Shown here: positions 51,025-60,591 of the stretch, one piece after another | How the letters are laid out: every line of letters starts with the position of its first letter | Position numbering within the stretch: the first letter of the stretch is position 1 | From: Nannocystis sp. RBIL2 | GTDB taxonomy: Bacteria; Myxococcota_A; Polyangia; Nannocystales; Nannocystaceae | DNA: 64,000 bases | Assembly: GCF_026626745.1 (NCBI RefSeq) | Contig: NZ_JAPNJW010000001.1 | Span: forward strand, 5,984,001 to 6,048,000 | Direction: 5' to 3' | Notes under the pieces: generated by a model | The model's database searches: none | What the model was told of the DNA's origin: nothing | Seen by the model: the letters and a program-made list of their open reading frames with translations, nothing else | Made by a program: the position numbers and the translations under genes

Positions 51025-51209
51025 CTCGCGGCGTCGACGCTCACGGCGGCGTCTTGATGTCGGGCGGGGCCTGCGAGACCTGCTCGGCGCGGACGAAGCT
51101 CCGCGGTTGAAACACCGCAGCTCGACGACGGGGACGCGCCCAGGCAGGGAAGGAGCGGCGCGGAGGCGACGGCGGGGCGGGGGCGGCGGAGCGGCGCGAT
51201 CTTGAAATT

Positions 51210-51242
51210 CTCGGGACATGCTCTTTCGAGCATGTCCTGAGA
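51210..51242. repeat. 14-bp-stem hairpin at a convergent junction (right)
   Basis: CTCGGGACATGCTC-TTTC-GAGCATGTCCTGAG: one unit (51219-51232) with flanking halves. The C/G pair at unit positions 4-5 is changed on both sides (TGCTC/GAGCA), a compensatory change that keeps the stem. Confidence 0.9.
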
Positions 51243-51257
51243 TCCATTGATTGAAAT

Positions 51258-52037
51258 TCAGCGGTTGAAAAACACCGGCAGCTCGACGACGGGGACGAAG
51301 CCGAGGCGGGTGAGGATGGGGGCGGAGGTGGTGGCGCGGGCGTGGGTGGTGACGAGCTTCAGGCCGCGGGCGGCGGCGTGGCGGACGCGAGCGGCCAGGA
51401 GCGAGCGGTAGGCGCCGCGCGAGCGGTGATCCTCGAGCACGACCGCGCCGATGAGGAAGGCCGAGCGCGGGAGGGCGGCGTAGTTGCCGATGCCGATCGG
51501 CTCGCCGTCGCGGCGGGCGAGGAAGAAGTGGTTGCGATCGTCGGTCGGGTCGGCGAGGACGGAGCGCTGATAGGCGAGGAGCGGGGCAGGGTCGACGTTC
51601 CAGCCGCGCGCGGTGACCTCGGCGTGGAGCTCGACGGTGTCGGGGCCGACGCGCTCGACGGTGACGCCGTCGGCCTCGGGGATCTGCAGGGAATCGATCG
51701 CGGCGGCCAGGACGACGACGCGCTCGCTGCGGAGGCCGCGACGCGCGAGCCGCTCGGCGAGGTCGAGCGGACGACAGTCGGGAGTGACGGTCCAGCGGAA
51801 GCGCAGGCCGTGCGCGGCGTACTGGGCGAGGGTGGCGTCGATGACCGACTCGACTTCGTCGTCGCCGAGGCGGGCGAACGCGACCTCATTGAAGCCGCCC
51901 TGGCGGAAGGAAGGGGTGAGGAGCTGAAACCAGTCGGGGCGCTCGTAGACCTGGGTGTCGGCGTAGGCGCCCCGGGCCTGGCGCGGAGAGACCAGCGCTT
52001 CGTGCAGGAGTTCGTCGCGGGTGAAGCCGGCGAGCAT
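51258..52037 (-). CDS. GNAT-family acetyltransferase
   Basis: This 259-residue protein has an N-terminal helical part and a C-terminal GNAT fold. The acetyl-CoA segment is AFLIGAVVLEDHRSRGAYRSLLAARVRHAAARG (Q/RxxGxG-like loop degenerate as RSRGAY), then LVTTHARATTSAPILTRLGFVPV. It has a double-domain look typical of uncharacterised GNATs. ATG 52037 has TACGCT 6 bases upstream. Substrate unknown. It is divergent from the OmpA-like lipoprotein. Confidence 0.8.
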   Translation of the reverse strand: MLAGFTRDELLHEALVSPRQARGAYADTQVYERPDWFQLLTPSFRQGGFNEVAFARLGDDEVESVIDATLAQYAAHGLRFRWTVTPDCRPLDLAERLARRGLRSERVVVLAAAIDSLQIPEADGVTVERVGPDTVELHAEVTARGWNVDPAPLLAYQRSVLADPTDDRNHFFLARRDGEPIGIGNYAALPRSAFLIGAVVLEDHRSRGAYRSLLAARVRHAAARGLKLVTTHARATTSAPILTRLGFVPVVELPVFFNR

Positions 52038-52043
52038 GCGCGC

Positions 52044-52049
52044 AGCGTA
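52044..52049 (-). promoter_or_regulatory. -10-like hexamer of the GNAT gene
   Basis: TACGCT on the minus strand ends 6 bases before the ATG at 52037. Confidence 0.4.
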
Positions 52050-52143
52050 GACCAAGACGGTCGCCCCAGGCGATTGTGCCGCGCCTGCTGTCGGTGCTGC
52101 CCCGGGAGGAAGTTTGGGCCGTGGGCGCGCGTTGCCAGGGGTG

Positions 52144-52845
52144 ATGGAAGGGCTGAAGGCATCGCTGCCGTGGGTGGTGATGACGCTGTTCGCGTGCGGG
52201 GCGGAGGAGCACGAGGACGCCGAAGGCTCCGAGTCGGGACATGGCACTGAACTCGCTGCCCGTGGCCCATCTGAGCCGCCCGCGGCGAAACGAGCGGCGA
52301 GGACGGACCCGAGCTCGACACACTCGGCGCTGCGGAGCGGGCTTGTGAACGAGGTCGAGAAATGTCCGGAGGTCCGTGACGGCGGGTCGAGCGACGCGGA
52401 CGGCGACGGGATCGCGGATGCTGACGACCTGTGCCCCGCGGAGGCCGAGAACCACAACGGCTTTCAGGACGGCGACGGGTGCGACGACCTCGTGCCCACC
52501 GAGCTGGTCGACGTCAGCGTGCTGCTCGCCGAGCCGTGCTTCGTCGGCAGCGGCGCGACGCTGCGGCCGAAGACGCGGCGAGCGCTCGGCGTCTATGCGG
52601 ACTTGCTGGCGAAGCACTCCGACGTCAAGGTCGAGATCTCGGCCCACAGCAGAGGGATGCGGAGCGCGCAGCGGGCGTACGACCTGACGCAGCGGCGAGC
52701 CGAGGCGGTGGTGGACGAGCTGGTGCGCCTCGGTGTGGCGCGCGAGCGGTTGGTGGCACGCGGCGCCGGGATGGACGAGTCGTACTGCTGCGAGGCGCCG
52801 TGCGACGGGCCGCAGCGGCTCGAGGTGAAGCTGCTGAGGGAGTGA
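52144..52845 (+). CDS. OmpA-like lipoprotein with calcium-type repeat
   Basis: This 233-residue protein has a short signal (LPWVVMTLFAC, marginal lipobox) and an Asp-rich thrombospondin-type-3-like segment, DADGDGIADADDLCPAEAENHNGFQDGDGCDD, which should bind Ca2+. The C-terminal OmpA-type domain (ATLRPKTRRALGVYADLLAKHSDVKVEISAHS ... LTQRRAEAVVDELVRLGV) binds peptidoglycan in the family. The usual TD-x(10)-LS-x(2)-R signature reads SAHSRGMRSAQRAYDLTQRRA, so one Asp ligand is changed. It ends just before a repeat cluster. Confidence 0.82.
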   Translation: MEGLKASLPWVVMTLFACGAEEHEDAEGSESGHGTELAARGPSEPPAAKRAARTDPSSTHSALRSGLVNEVEKCPEVRDGGSSDADGDGIADADDLCPAEAENHNGFQDGDGCDDLVPTELVDVSVLLAEPCFVGSGATLRPKTRRALGVYADLLAKHSDVKVEISAHSRGMRSAQRAYDLTQRRAEAVVDELVRLGVARERLVARGAGMDESYCCEAPCDGPQRLEVKLLRE

Positions 52846-52863
52846 GCCGGCGGTCCGTGATGC

Positions 52864-52971
52864 TGTCCGAAGGGACACGTGGCGCGAAGGCCGAGACCTT
52901 TGGGACGGGTCGACGGGCCTCGCGGCGCTCGACTGGGGCGGCAGCGGCCATCCAGGCTGTCCGGAAGGGCA
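52864..52971. repeat. Two separate hairpin units at a convergent junction
   Basis: TGTCCGAAGGGACA (52864-52877, perfect stem) and TGTCCGGAAGGGCA (52958-52971). They lie between the OmpA-like stop and the symporter stop at 52991. Confidence 0.88.
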
Positions 52972-52990
52972 GAACGAAAAACGATGGCCT

Positions 52991-54382
52991 TCAGGACATG
53001 TCCGATGAAACATGTCGCCGGACTTCGCCGCGGCGCTCGAGCAGGGCGACGGCGATGTAGACGACCAGAGAGGCGGCCATCGAGGTGAGGAAGGGGGCGG
53101 GGGTGAGGCCGAGGTAGCGGCCGAGCAGCCACAGCACGAGGCCGACGAACAGGGCCGCGAGGGCGCTCTTCGGGCCGCCGAAGCGGCTCCACAGGGCGAA
53201 GGTGAAGACGACGACGAGGCCGCCGCCGGTGAAGCCCGAGGCGTCCTCGACGAGGTCGTGGACGCCGTCGGCGGCGCGGCCGACCAGGTAGGCGAGGACG
53301 CCGAACACGAGGGTGCACAGGCGCGAGACCTGCAGGCGCTGGCGGTCGCTCATGCCGGGGCGCATCGGCTCGACGAGGTTGCGAGCGACCACGGAGGAGA
53401 CGGCCAGGAGGGCGCCGTCGACGGTCGAGAGGATCGCGGAGATCAGGGCGCCGATGAACAGGACGTAGGCGACGGGGCCGAGCAAGCGCGAGGCGACCGC
53501 GGGGAGGATCTGCTCGGGGTGGTCGAGCGGGCCGACGAGGCCGACGCCGACGAGGCCGACGAGCACGGGGATCAGGCCGATCAGCAGGTAGAGGCCGCCG
53601 CCGAGCAAGGTGCTGCGGCGGGCGATCGTCGGCGAGCGACAGGCGAGGACGCGGACGATCAGCTCCTGGGCGGCGAGCGAGCCGAAGATCGGGATGGCCC
53701 AGGCGTCGAAGGTCTCGAGCAGCGAGGTCGAAGATGACCCGAAGGACAGGCGCTCGGGGGCGACGCTGGCGAGCGCGGGGCCGAGGCCGCCGGCCGCGTC
53801 GACGACGGCCCAGCCGAGCAGGCCGAGGCCGATGACGAGGGCGATGCCCTGCACGAGGTCGGTGACGACGCCGGCCATCAAGCCGCCGGCCGAGGCGTAG
53901 GCGACGACGGTGCCGGCGGCGAGGGCGATGGCGACCTCGATGTTCATGCCGGTGCTGGCCGCGAGGACCTGGCCGAAAGCGCGGATCTGGGCCCCCGCCC
54001 ACAGGAACGAGGTGGGCGCGACGAGCAGCGCGGTGACCCGCTCGACCGCGGGCGAGTAGCGCTGGCGCATGAGGTCGGCGATCGTGGCGATCCCGCGGCG
54101 CCACAGCGCGGCCGCGAAGAGGACGCCCATGAGCAACAAACACACGGCGTAGCCGAACGGGTCGGCCGAGCCGCCGCCGAGGCCGTGCTCGGCGATCTGG
54201 CCGGCGGCGCCGATGCAGGTCTCGGCGCCGAACCAGGTGGCGAAGATCGTGAAGGTGGCGAGGACGTAGCCGATGTTGCGCCCCGCCAGCAGGAAGTCCT
54301 CCTGGCTGCGCACGCGCCGGGCCATCCACAGGCCGAGCGCGAGCTGGGCGAGGACGTAGGCGATGACGCCGGCGATCAGCAA
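52991..54382 (-). CDS. Sodium/solute symporter (SSS family)
   Basis: This 463-residue integral membrane protein has about 12-13 hydrophobic helices. SSS landmarks are QEDFLLAGRNIGYVLATFTIFATWFGAETCIGAAGQIAEHG, a Gly-rich helix (AYASAGGLMAGVVTDLVQG) and the Na+-site helix ALISAILSTVDGALLAVSSVVARN. Substrate (amino acid, proline, sugar or solute) cannot be inferred. The last eight residues, HVSSDMS, and the stop codon come from a repeat array at 52992-53017; another unit at 53735 is translated as RLSFGS. It lies 13 bp downstream of the SDR gene and is probably co-transcribed with it. Confidence 0.9.
   Translation of the reverse strand: MLIAGVIAYVLAQLALGLWMARRVRSQEDFLLAGRNIGYVLATFTIFATWFGAETCIGAAGQIAEHGLGGGSADPFGYAVCLLLMGVLFAAALWRRGIATIADLMRQRYSPAVERVTALLVAPTSFLWAGAQIRAFGQVLAASTGMNIEVAIALAAGTVVAYASAGGLMAGVVTDLVQGIALVIGLGLLGWAVVDAAGGLGPALASVAPERLSFGSSSTSLLETFDAWAIPIFGSLAAQELIVRVLACRSPTIARRSTLLGGGLYLLIGLIPVLVGLVGVGLVGPLDHPEQILPAVASRLLGPVAYVLFIGALISAILSTVDGALLAVSSVVARNLVEPMRPGMSDRQRLQVSRLCTLVFGVLAYLVGRAADGVHDLVEDASGFTGGGLVVVFTFALWSRFGGPKSALAALFVGLVLWLLGRYLGLTPAPFLTSMAASLVVYIAVALLERRGEVRRHVSSDMS
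52992..53017. repeat. Hairpin array covering the symporter stop codon
   Basis: CAGGACA, TGTCCGATGAAACA (52999-53012), TGTCG. The stop codon (52991-52993) and the last codons of the minus-strand symporter gene lie in it. Confidence 0.85.
53735..53748. repeat. Hairpin unit inside the symporter gene
   Basis: TGACCCGAAGGACA, read on the minus strand as RLSFGSS in an extramembrane loop. One stem base is changed. Confidence 0.65.
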
Positions 54383-54395
54383 TGCACGCGCGGGC

Positions 54396-55217
<822 letters not shown>

Positions 55218-55236
55218 GGGTTCTCGCGTGCGGGGT

Positions 55237-55752
<516 letters not shown>

Positions 55753-55799
55753 GGGCCTGACGATGGCCGCGCGGGCGGCCCGAGGTCAACCCCGATCGT

Positions 55800-56435
55800 C
55801 TAGCCCGGGCGGAGCGCGCGCGGAGGGCCCGAAAGCGCCGGCGCCTCCTCGGCCTCGACGAGGGCCTGGGCGACGATCAGCTCGGCCCGCTTGCGGCCCT
55901 GGCTCAGGCGGGCGGCGGCGAGGAAGAGGGCGGCGGCTCCGACGACGCCGAGAGTGATGCCGGCCCACATGATCAGCGGGGCGAGCAGCGCTCCGAAGGC
56001 GGTGATGCCGAGCGAGAAGCCGCCGAGGATGAAGCCGCCGAGGGCGAGGTTGCTGCGGCCGGCGCCGGCGTCGACGTCGACCTTGACGAGGGCGCCGCCC
56101 TGGCCGTCGCCGTCGGCGTGGATCTTGTAGACCACACCGGCGCTGTCATCGACGATGTCGGCGCGGCTCGGGCCCTGGCGATGGCCGGTGTGACCGACCT
56201 GCTTGGCGAAGGCGCGCCGCACGACGTCGAGCGCCTGCTCCGGCGGGACGTCGAGCCGGGTCTCGGCGCTGTACTGGGCCAGCTCGGCGCCCTCGCTGCG
56301 CCGCACCAGGGCCTTGCCGGTGGCCTGTGGGCCGTTGCGCTCGACCAGCGCCCGGCGGAGCTCCTCCGGCGAGATCCCCGCCTCCGCTGCCGCCTCGCGC
56401 AGCTCCTGTTCCGAAAGGCCAGGTCCCGCGTTCAT
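55800..56435 (-). CDS. Hypothetical membrane protein with N-terminal helical domain
   Basis: This 211-residue protein starts with a helical segment, LSEQELREAAAEAGISPEELRRALVER, of the kind found in putative SHOCT- or PspC-adjacent membrane proteins. A mixed alpha/beta region follows (ARLDVPPEQALDVVRRAF ... ADIVDDSAGVVYKIHADGDG). Two C-terminal membrane helices come next (NLALGGFILGGFSLGITAFG; PLIMWAGITLGVVGAAALFLAAARL), then a charged tail. Function unknown. ATG 56435 has TACGCT 9 bases upstream and shares a 55-bp divergent promoter region with the beta-helix gene. Confidence 0.7.
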   Translation of the reverse strand: MNAGPGLSEQELREAAAEAGISPEELRRALVERNGPQATGKALVRRSEGAELAQYSAETRLDVPPEQALDVVRRAFAKQVGHTGHRQGPSRADIVDDSAGVVYKIHADGDGQGGALVKVDVDAGAGRSNLALGGFILGGFSLGITAFGALLAPLIMWAGITLGVVGAAALFLAAARLSQGRKRAELIVAQALVEAEEAPALSGPPRALRPG

Positions 56436-56444
56436 CGCCTCGAA

Positions 56445-56482
56445 AGCGTACCCGATCTTGCGCTCCCGGCGCGTGGTAGAAA
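56445..56482. promoter_or_regulatory. Back-to-back -10-like hexamers in a 55-bp divergent gap
   Basis: TACGCT (minus, 56450-56445) lies 9 bases before ATG 56435 and TAGAAA (plus, 56477-56482) lies 8 bases before ATG 56491. The small gap leaves no room for long leaders on either side. Confidence 0.45.
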
Positions 56483-56490
56483 GCGCGGCC

Positions 56491-57612
56491 ATGACGGACG
56501 TCGCAGCGATCGAGGCGCGGCTTTCGGCGCTCGCGGGGCGTGGGGTGCAGATCATCGATCCCCGCCAGACCTACGTGGGGCCGGAGGTGCGCGTCGAGCG
56601 GATCCACGCAGGGGTCGTGCTCCACCCGGGGACGCGGCTGCAGGGCGCGCGCACTTTTCTCGGCCCGGGCGCCGAGCTCGGGCGCGAAGGCCCGGTGGTC
56701 GCGGTCGACTGCGTGCTCGGCGAACGCGCGCGCATCGACGGCGGCTACGCGTCCGGCGCGGTGCTGCTGCGCGGGGCCTCGGCCGGGTCGGCGGCGCACC
56801 TGCGCGAGGGGACGCTGCTCGAAGAGGAGGCCAGCACGGCCCACGCGGTCGGGCTCAAGCACACGATCGTGCTGTGCTTCGGGACTTTGGGGTCGCTGAT
56901 CAACTTCTGCGACGTGCTGCTGGCCGGCGGGACGTCGCGCGAGGACCACTCCGAGGTCGGCAGCGGCTTCATTCACTTCAACTTCACGCCGTGGGGGGCG
57001 CGCGGGGACAAGGCGACCGCGTCGCTGGTCGGTGACGTGCCCCACGGGGTGCTGCTGCGCTCCCGGCGGATCTTCCTCGGCGGCGCCGGCGGGATGGTCG
57101 GGCCGCGCGAGGTCGGCTTCGGCGCGGTGACGGGCGCGGGGCAGGTGGTGCGCAAGGATGTCCCGGAGGACAGGTTGGTGGTGCAGCCGCCGCGCGCGGT
57201 CGACATCGCGTACTCGCCCGAGCACCTCGACGCGGCCGAACCTCGGGCGCGCCGGCAGGTCCGCTACATCGCCCAGCTGCACGCGCTACTGGCCTGGTAC
57301 CGGCAAGTGCGGCTGGCTCGGGTGCCGGGCTCGCGGGACGATGTGCGCGCGGTGATGACGGCGGCGATCGAGACGCTGACGCTGTGCGTCGCCGAGCGCG
57401 AGAAGCGGCTCGCGGCCTTTTTAAAGGAGCGCGGGGTGGCGATGCCGATGCTGCCGGCGCCGGAGCTGGCGTGCCCGCTGGCGATCGCGGCGGAGGAGCC
57501 GTACGTCGACCACGTCGAGTGGGTCCGCGGGCTCGCGGCGCAGGACGTGTCGCGCTGCGTGGAGTGGCTGCGCGCGGTCGAGGCTTCGGTGATCGAGGCC
57601 GGGGAACTTTAG
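56491..57612 (+). CDS. Left-handed beta-helix (GlmU-like) protein
   Basis: This 373-residue protein consists largely of hexapeptide-type turns (GVVLHPGTRLQGARTFLGPGAELGREGPVVAVDCVLGERARIDGG), as in the acetyltransferase half of GlmU. It has no nucleotidyltransferase domain. Further motifs are GLKHTIVLCFGTLGSLINFCDVLLAGGTSREDHSEVGSGFIHFNF and GPREVGFGAVTGAGQVVRKDV. The C-terminal 120 residues are helical. Sugar acyl- or nucleotidyl-transfer is inferred from the fold only. A repeat unit at 57159 writes DVPEDRLV at the end of the helix domain. Confidence 0.78.
   Translation: MTDVAAIEARLSALAGRGVQIIDPRQTYVGPEVRVERIHAGVVLHPGTRLQGARTFLGPGAELGREGPVVAVDCVLGERARIDGGYASGAVLLRGASAGSAAHLREGTLLEEEASTAHAVGLKHTIVLCFGTLGSLINFCDVLLAGGTSREDHSEVGSGFIHFNFTPWGARGDKATASLVGDVPHGVLLRSRRIFLGGAGGMVGPREVGFGAVTGAGQVVRKDVPEDRLVVQPPRAVDIAYSPEHLDAAEPRARRQVRYIAQLHALLAWYRQVRLARVPGSRDDVRAVMTAAIETLTLCVAEREKRLAAFLKERGVAMPMLPAPELACPLAIAAEEPYVDHVEWVRGLAAQDVSRCVEWLRAVEASVIEAGEL
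57159..57172. repeat. Hairpin unit inside the beta-helix gene
   Basis: TGTCCCGGAGGACA, a perfect stem with loop CGGA, translated as DVPEDR. In many hexapeptide proteins GxVVxKDVPxx is natural at this point, so chance resemblance is possible. Confidence 0.5.
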
Positions 57613-57623
57613 AGCCGAGCCAG

Positions 57624-57685
57624 CGGGCAGGTCCTTCGGAGCATGTCCTTCGGACCATGTCCTTGGGCTCATGTCCCTGCGGGCA
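57624..57685. repeat. Four-unit 14-bp hairpin array at a convergent junction
   Basis: GGTCCTTCGGAGCA (57630), TGTCCTTCGGACCA (57644), TGTCCTTGGGCTCA (57658) and TGTCCCTGCGGGCA (57672) are in perfect 14-bp register. The array covers the LysRS stop codon (57669-57671) and encodes its last residues, PAGT. Confidence 0.92.
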
Positions 57686-59309
57686 GGCTCGGCGCCAGCA
57701 GCGAGAGGGCGCGGGCGGGGCCGATCGCGGTGATCAGGGTGGTGAGCTTGGGGCCCTTGTCGCGGCCGATGAGGAGGTCGTAGACGACCGGGAGGAAGGT
57801 CTTGTTGTCGAGGCTGGTGCCCTCGCACAGCGCCTTCATGGTCGGGACGAGCTCGTCCTCGCGGATCTCCTCGCGGCCGCGGAGCGGGGCGACGAGGCGG
57901 GCGAGGCAGGTGGCCTCGTCGGCGGACAGCTCGCGCTGCTTGGGCTCGCGGCGGAGCTTGTAACGGAACTCGTCGGGGCCCCACTCGGCGATCCAGTTCC
58001 ACACGCAGCGGGCGCGCTGCCGGGTCAGGCGGCGCGACTCGTCGCCGACGATCTGGCCGGCCTCTTCGTAGTAGGCCACGGTCTTGTCGAGGTCGCCCTC
58101 GAAGATCTGCAGCGTCATGCTGAGGTGGCGGAAGCCGGGCACGAACGGCATGACGTCGCCCTCGGCGATCCGCCGGTGGTCGACGCTGGCCAGCTGCATG
58201 GTGCGCTGGGCGACCAGGCGCGCCTGGGCGTCCTTGGCCGGCTCGACGCCGTAGGCGATCCGCCGCGTGCGGTCGAAGTTCTCGTAGAGGGTGATGACGT
58301 CGAGGTCGAAGCTGATCTGGAACTCGGTGTTGGGGCGGAACGAGACGAACAGCCAGCGCAGCACCTCGGGCTCGTAGATCTCGAGGCAGTCGGAGACGGT
58401 GACGACGTCGCCCTTGGAGCTCGAGATCTTGCCGGCGCGGCCCTTGATCCGCACGAAGTCGTAGCCGACGTACTCGGGGGCCTGCCAGCCGTAGACGACG
58501 CGGACGATGTCCTTGGCGGTGTCGAAGCTGCCGCCGGCGGTGCTGTGGTCCTTGCCGCCGGGCTCGAAGCAGACGCGCTCGTGAGCCCAGCGCATCGGCC
58601 AGTCGATGCGCCACGGGAGCTTGAGGTTGCCGCCCTGGCGCAGGTCGACGTCGGCGGCGTGCTTGCACGCGCTGCAGTCGTAGTGGACGGTCCACTCGCC
58701 CTCGACGGCGAAGGTGAGGGTGTCGCGGCCGCAGTTGTCGCAGAAGCCGGACAGCGGCAGCCAGTTGTCCTCGAGGCGGGTGTTGGCGGTGGTCTTGTCG
58801 CGGACGCTGTTGAGGACGGCGCGGATGTCGGCGGCGTGCTTGAGCGCGAGGCGGATGCCGTCGGCGTAGGCGCCGGCGCGGTAGCGCTGCGACTGACGGA
58901 TGAACTCGGGGCGGATGCCGAGCGGCGCGAGGCTCTTCTCGAAGGCGGCGATGTTGTGCCCGGCGTAGCTGTCGTGCTCACCGTAGGGGTCGGGCACTGC
59001 GCTGATGCTGCGGCGCAGGTTCTCGGTCAACATGTCGCGCTGCGGCATGTCGGCCGGGACCTTGCGCAGGACGTCGAAGTCGTCCCACGAGTAGATGAAG
59101 CGCACGTCGGCGCCGCGGTCGCGCAGGGCGCGGGCGACGAGGTCGACTGTGATGACCTCGCGGAAGTTGCCGACGTGCACGACGCCCGACGGGGTGATGC
59201 CGGCGGCGACGGTGACGACCTTGGCGTCAGAGTGCGCGGCGAGGGTCTTGGCGGCGGCCGCGTCGGCCCAGTGATTGAGGTACGGATCGTGACCCGCTGC
59301 GGGATCCAT
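57669..59309 (-). CDS. lysK: Class I lysyl-tRNA synthetase
   Basis: This 546-residue enzyme charges tRNA-Lys and is of the archaeal-type class I, unrelated to the class II LysS. The HIGH-like motif is ITPSGVVHVGN (about 39-49), the KMSKS-like motif is GKISSSKGD near 290, and the zinc-ribbon insert has CDNCG and CSAC near 195-215. A C-terminal anticodon-binding helical domain is present. All signature residues are in place. Class I LysRS is known in archaea, spirochetes and scattered proteobacteria. The C-terminal four residues are supplied by the repeat array. A second, class II LysRS elsewhere cannot be excluded. Confidence 0.94.
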   Translation of the reverse strand: MDPAAGHDPYLNHWADAAAAKTLAAHSDAKVVTVAAGITPSGVVHVGNFREVITVDLVARALRDRGADVRFIYSWDDFDVLRKVPADMPQRDMLTENLRRSISAVPDPYGEHDSYAGHNIAAFEKSLAPLGIRPEFIRQSQRYRAGAYADGIRLALKHAADIRAVLNSVRDKTTANTRLEDNWLPLSGFCDNCGRDTLTFAVEGEWTVHYDCSACKHAADVDLRQGGNLKLPWRIDWPMRWAHERVCFEPGGKDHSTAGGSFDTAKDIVRVVYGWQAPEYVGYDFVRIKGRAGKISSSKGDVVTVSDCLEIYEPEVLRWLFVSFRPNTEFQISFDLDVITLYENFDRTRRIAYGVEPAKDAQARLVAQRTMQLASVDHRRIAEGDVMPFVPGFRHLSMTLQIFEGDLDKTVAYYEEAGQIVGDESRRLTRQRARCVWNWIAEWGPDEFRYKLRREPKQRELSADEATCLARLVAPLRGREEIREDELVPTMKALCEGTSLDNKTFLPVVYDLLIGRDKGPKLTTLITAIGPARALSLLAPSLPAGT

Positions 59310-59754
59310 GGCGGGAAGTGTTGTCGCAGATGCGCGACGCCGCGAGAAGCCCCGCGCTCACGACCGCTGGTGACTTTGCGGCGGCGCGGCGCGAGGACAT
59401 GGTTTTAATAAAGCGCAGCGCCCGGCGCCGGCCGATGTTCGGCGCGGCAGCCGAGCGCGGTGGTCTCAGCGCGGGGACGGTCCGCTCGGGTGGTGGCGAC
59501 GCGCCGGCGTGGCGGCCGAGCGGTGTTTTCCAGCGCGGGGGGCGGCTGGTTCAGCGGGAGGGCGGTCCCAAGCAGTCGCAGCGACGCGCCGGCGGCCGAG
59601 CGCTGGTTCAGCGCGACGCGCCGGCGTGAGGGCGGAGCGCCGGGAGCCTGCGGCGAGGCGGCCAAGACAGGTCGCGGCGGCGCAGGTTCGCTGCGTCGCC
59701 GCGAGGTCTCTCGGGTGGAGCGCGGCGAGAGGTCGCGCCGCGCGGAGCGGGTGC
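59310..59754. other. Intergenic region with degenerate direct repeats
   Basis: About 445 bp before the LysRS gene and after the lipoprotein gene. Direct repeats of GCGACGCGCCGGCG(T)GGCGGCCGAGC occur at 59496, 59581 and (short) 59612, with GGTTCAGCG nearby twice. No frame is supported. GAGGACATGG at 59394 looks like a repeat-unit remnant. Confidence 0.5.
59496..59626. repeat. Degenerate direct repeats
   Basis: GCGACGCGCCGGCG followed by GCCGAGCG appears at 59496-59522 and 59581-59603; GCGACGCGCCGGCGT recurs at 59612-59626. CTGGTTCAGCG occurs at about 59546 and 59603. It is a local amplification unlike the 14-bp family. Confidence 0.65.
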
Positions 59755-60591
59755 TCAGGGCGTGGCGGCGGGGGCGGGGCCGCAGCTGGCCTCGTCCTGG
59801 AGCGCGTTGGCCGCGTCGATCAAGGGCTGGCCGGCGCCCTTGCTGGTGTAGATCTTGCTGGCCTCGCCGATCAGGCGGCACGCTTCGGGCGTGTTCTTCT
59901 TGTCCTTGTAGCGGACGACGGCGGCCTGGCCCTCGAGCGCGCGGGCGCCGATGAGTTCGTTGCCGGGCTGCTTCTCGACCAGGCGTTGGGCCTTGACGAA
60001 GGTCGAGGCGGCGGAGTCGAGCTCGCCGGGGTTGACGATCGCGTTGTCCTCGCCGCCGAAGGCGAGGTTGATCTTGGTGTTGCCGTACATGACGAGGGCG
60101 AGGCCGGCGTTGGGGCCGTCCTTCTGGAGGTTGTACGCCTCCTCGAAGTCGGCGGCGGCGCCGGCGAAGTCCTCGGTCTTGAGCTTGTAGGTGCCCTGGG
60201 CCAGCTTGGCGGCGATCTTCACCTCGGGGTCGCCGGTCTGCTCGGCCATCGCCTGGGCGTGGTCGGCCGGCTCCTTGGCGTTCTCGACGACGTCCTCGGC
60301 GAGCGCGAGCGACAGCCAGGCGGCGCCGAGGCCGGAGGCGCGGGCCTTCTGCTTCGACTTGAGGTCGTCGACCAGCGGCTTCATGCTCTCGATGACCTGG
60401 CCGTACTGGCCGGCGATGTACTTCTGGCGGGCCTCGGCGATGGCCGGCGGATCGGGCTCGGTGGCGGCGGGAGCAGGCTTGTCGCCGGCGTCGGTGGTGG
60501 GCTTGCCGTCGGGCGGCGGGGTGGTGTCCGCGGACTTCTTGCAGGCGGCGATCAGGCTGAACGCGGCGAGGCAGACGAGGATGCGCTTCAT
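59755..60591 (-). CDS. TPR-like lipoprotein
   Basis: This 278-residue lipoprotein has the signal KRILVCLAAFSLIAAC, with lipobox IAAC, a Thr/Pro/Ala linker, then helix pairs rich in Ala and Tyr (AEARQKYIAGQYGQVIESMKPL; YGNTKINLAFGGEDNAIVN; STFVKAQRLVEKQPGNELIG) typical of TPR-like solenoids. ATG 60591 overlaps the upstream stop (ATGA) and has AGGAG upstream, so it is coupled to the GIDE-like gene. It may be an envelope scaffold for the membrane protease complex of this operon; that is inference. Confidence 0.78.
   Translation of the reverse strand: MKRILVCLAAFSLIAACKKSADTTPPPDGKPTTDAGDKPAPAATEPDPPAIAEARQKYIAGQYGQVIESMKPLVDDLKSKQKARASGLGAAWLSLALAEDVVENAKEPADHAQAMAEQTGDPEVKIAAKLAQGTYKLKTEDFAGAAADFEEAYNLQKDGPNAGLALVMYGNTKINLAFGGEDNAIVNPGELDSAASTFVKAQRLVEKQPGNELIGARALEGQAAVVRYKDKKNTPEACRLIGEASKIYTSKGAGQPLIDAANALQDEASCGPAPAATP

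Larger units (their letters stand above)
50969..51257. other. Convergent intergenic region with two arrays
   Basis: About 290 bp without a gene. Arrays sit at both ends (50990-51024, next to the coiled-coil stop, and 51210-51242, next to the GNAT stop). Between them is GC-rich sequence with no feature. Confidence 0.55.

Noticed and set aside
59020..59050. Hairpin unit in LysRS (AACATGTCGCGCTGCGGCATGTCGG)
   Set aside because: It encodes normal Met/Pro/Asp codons in the enzyme and the stem does not pair in the 14-bp register.
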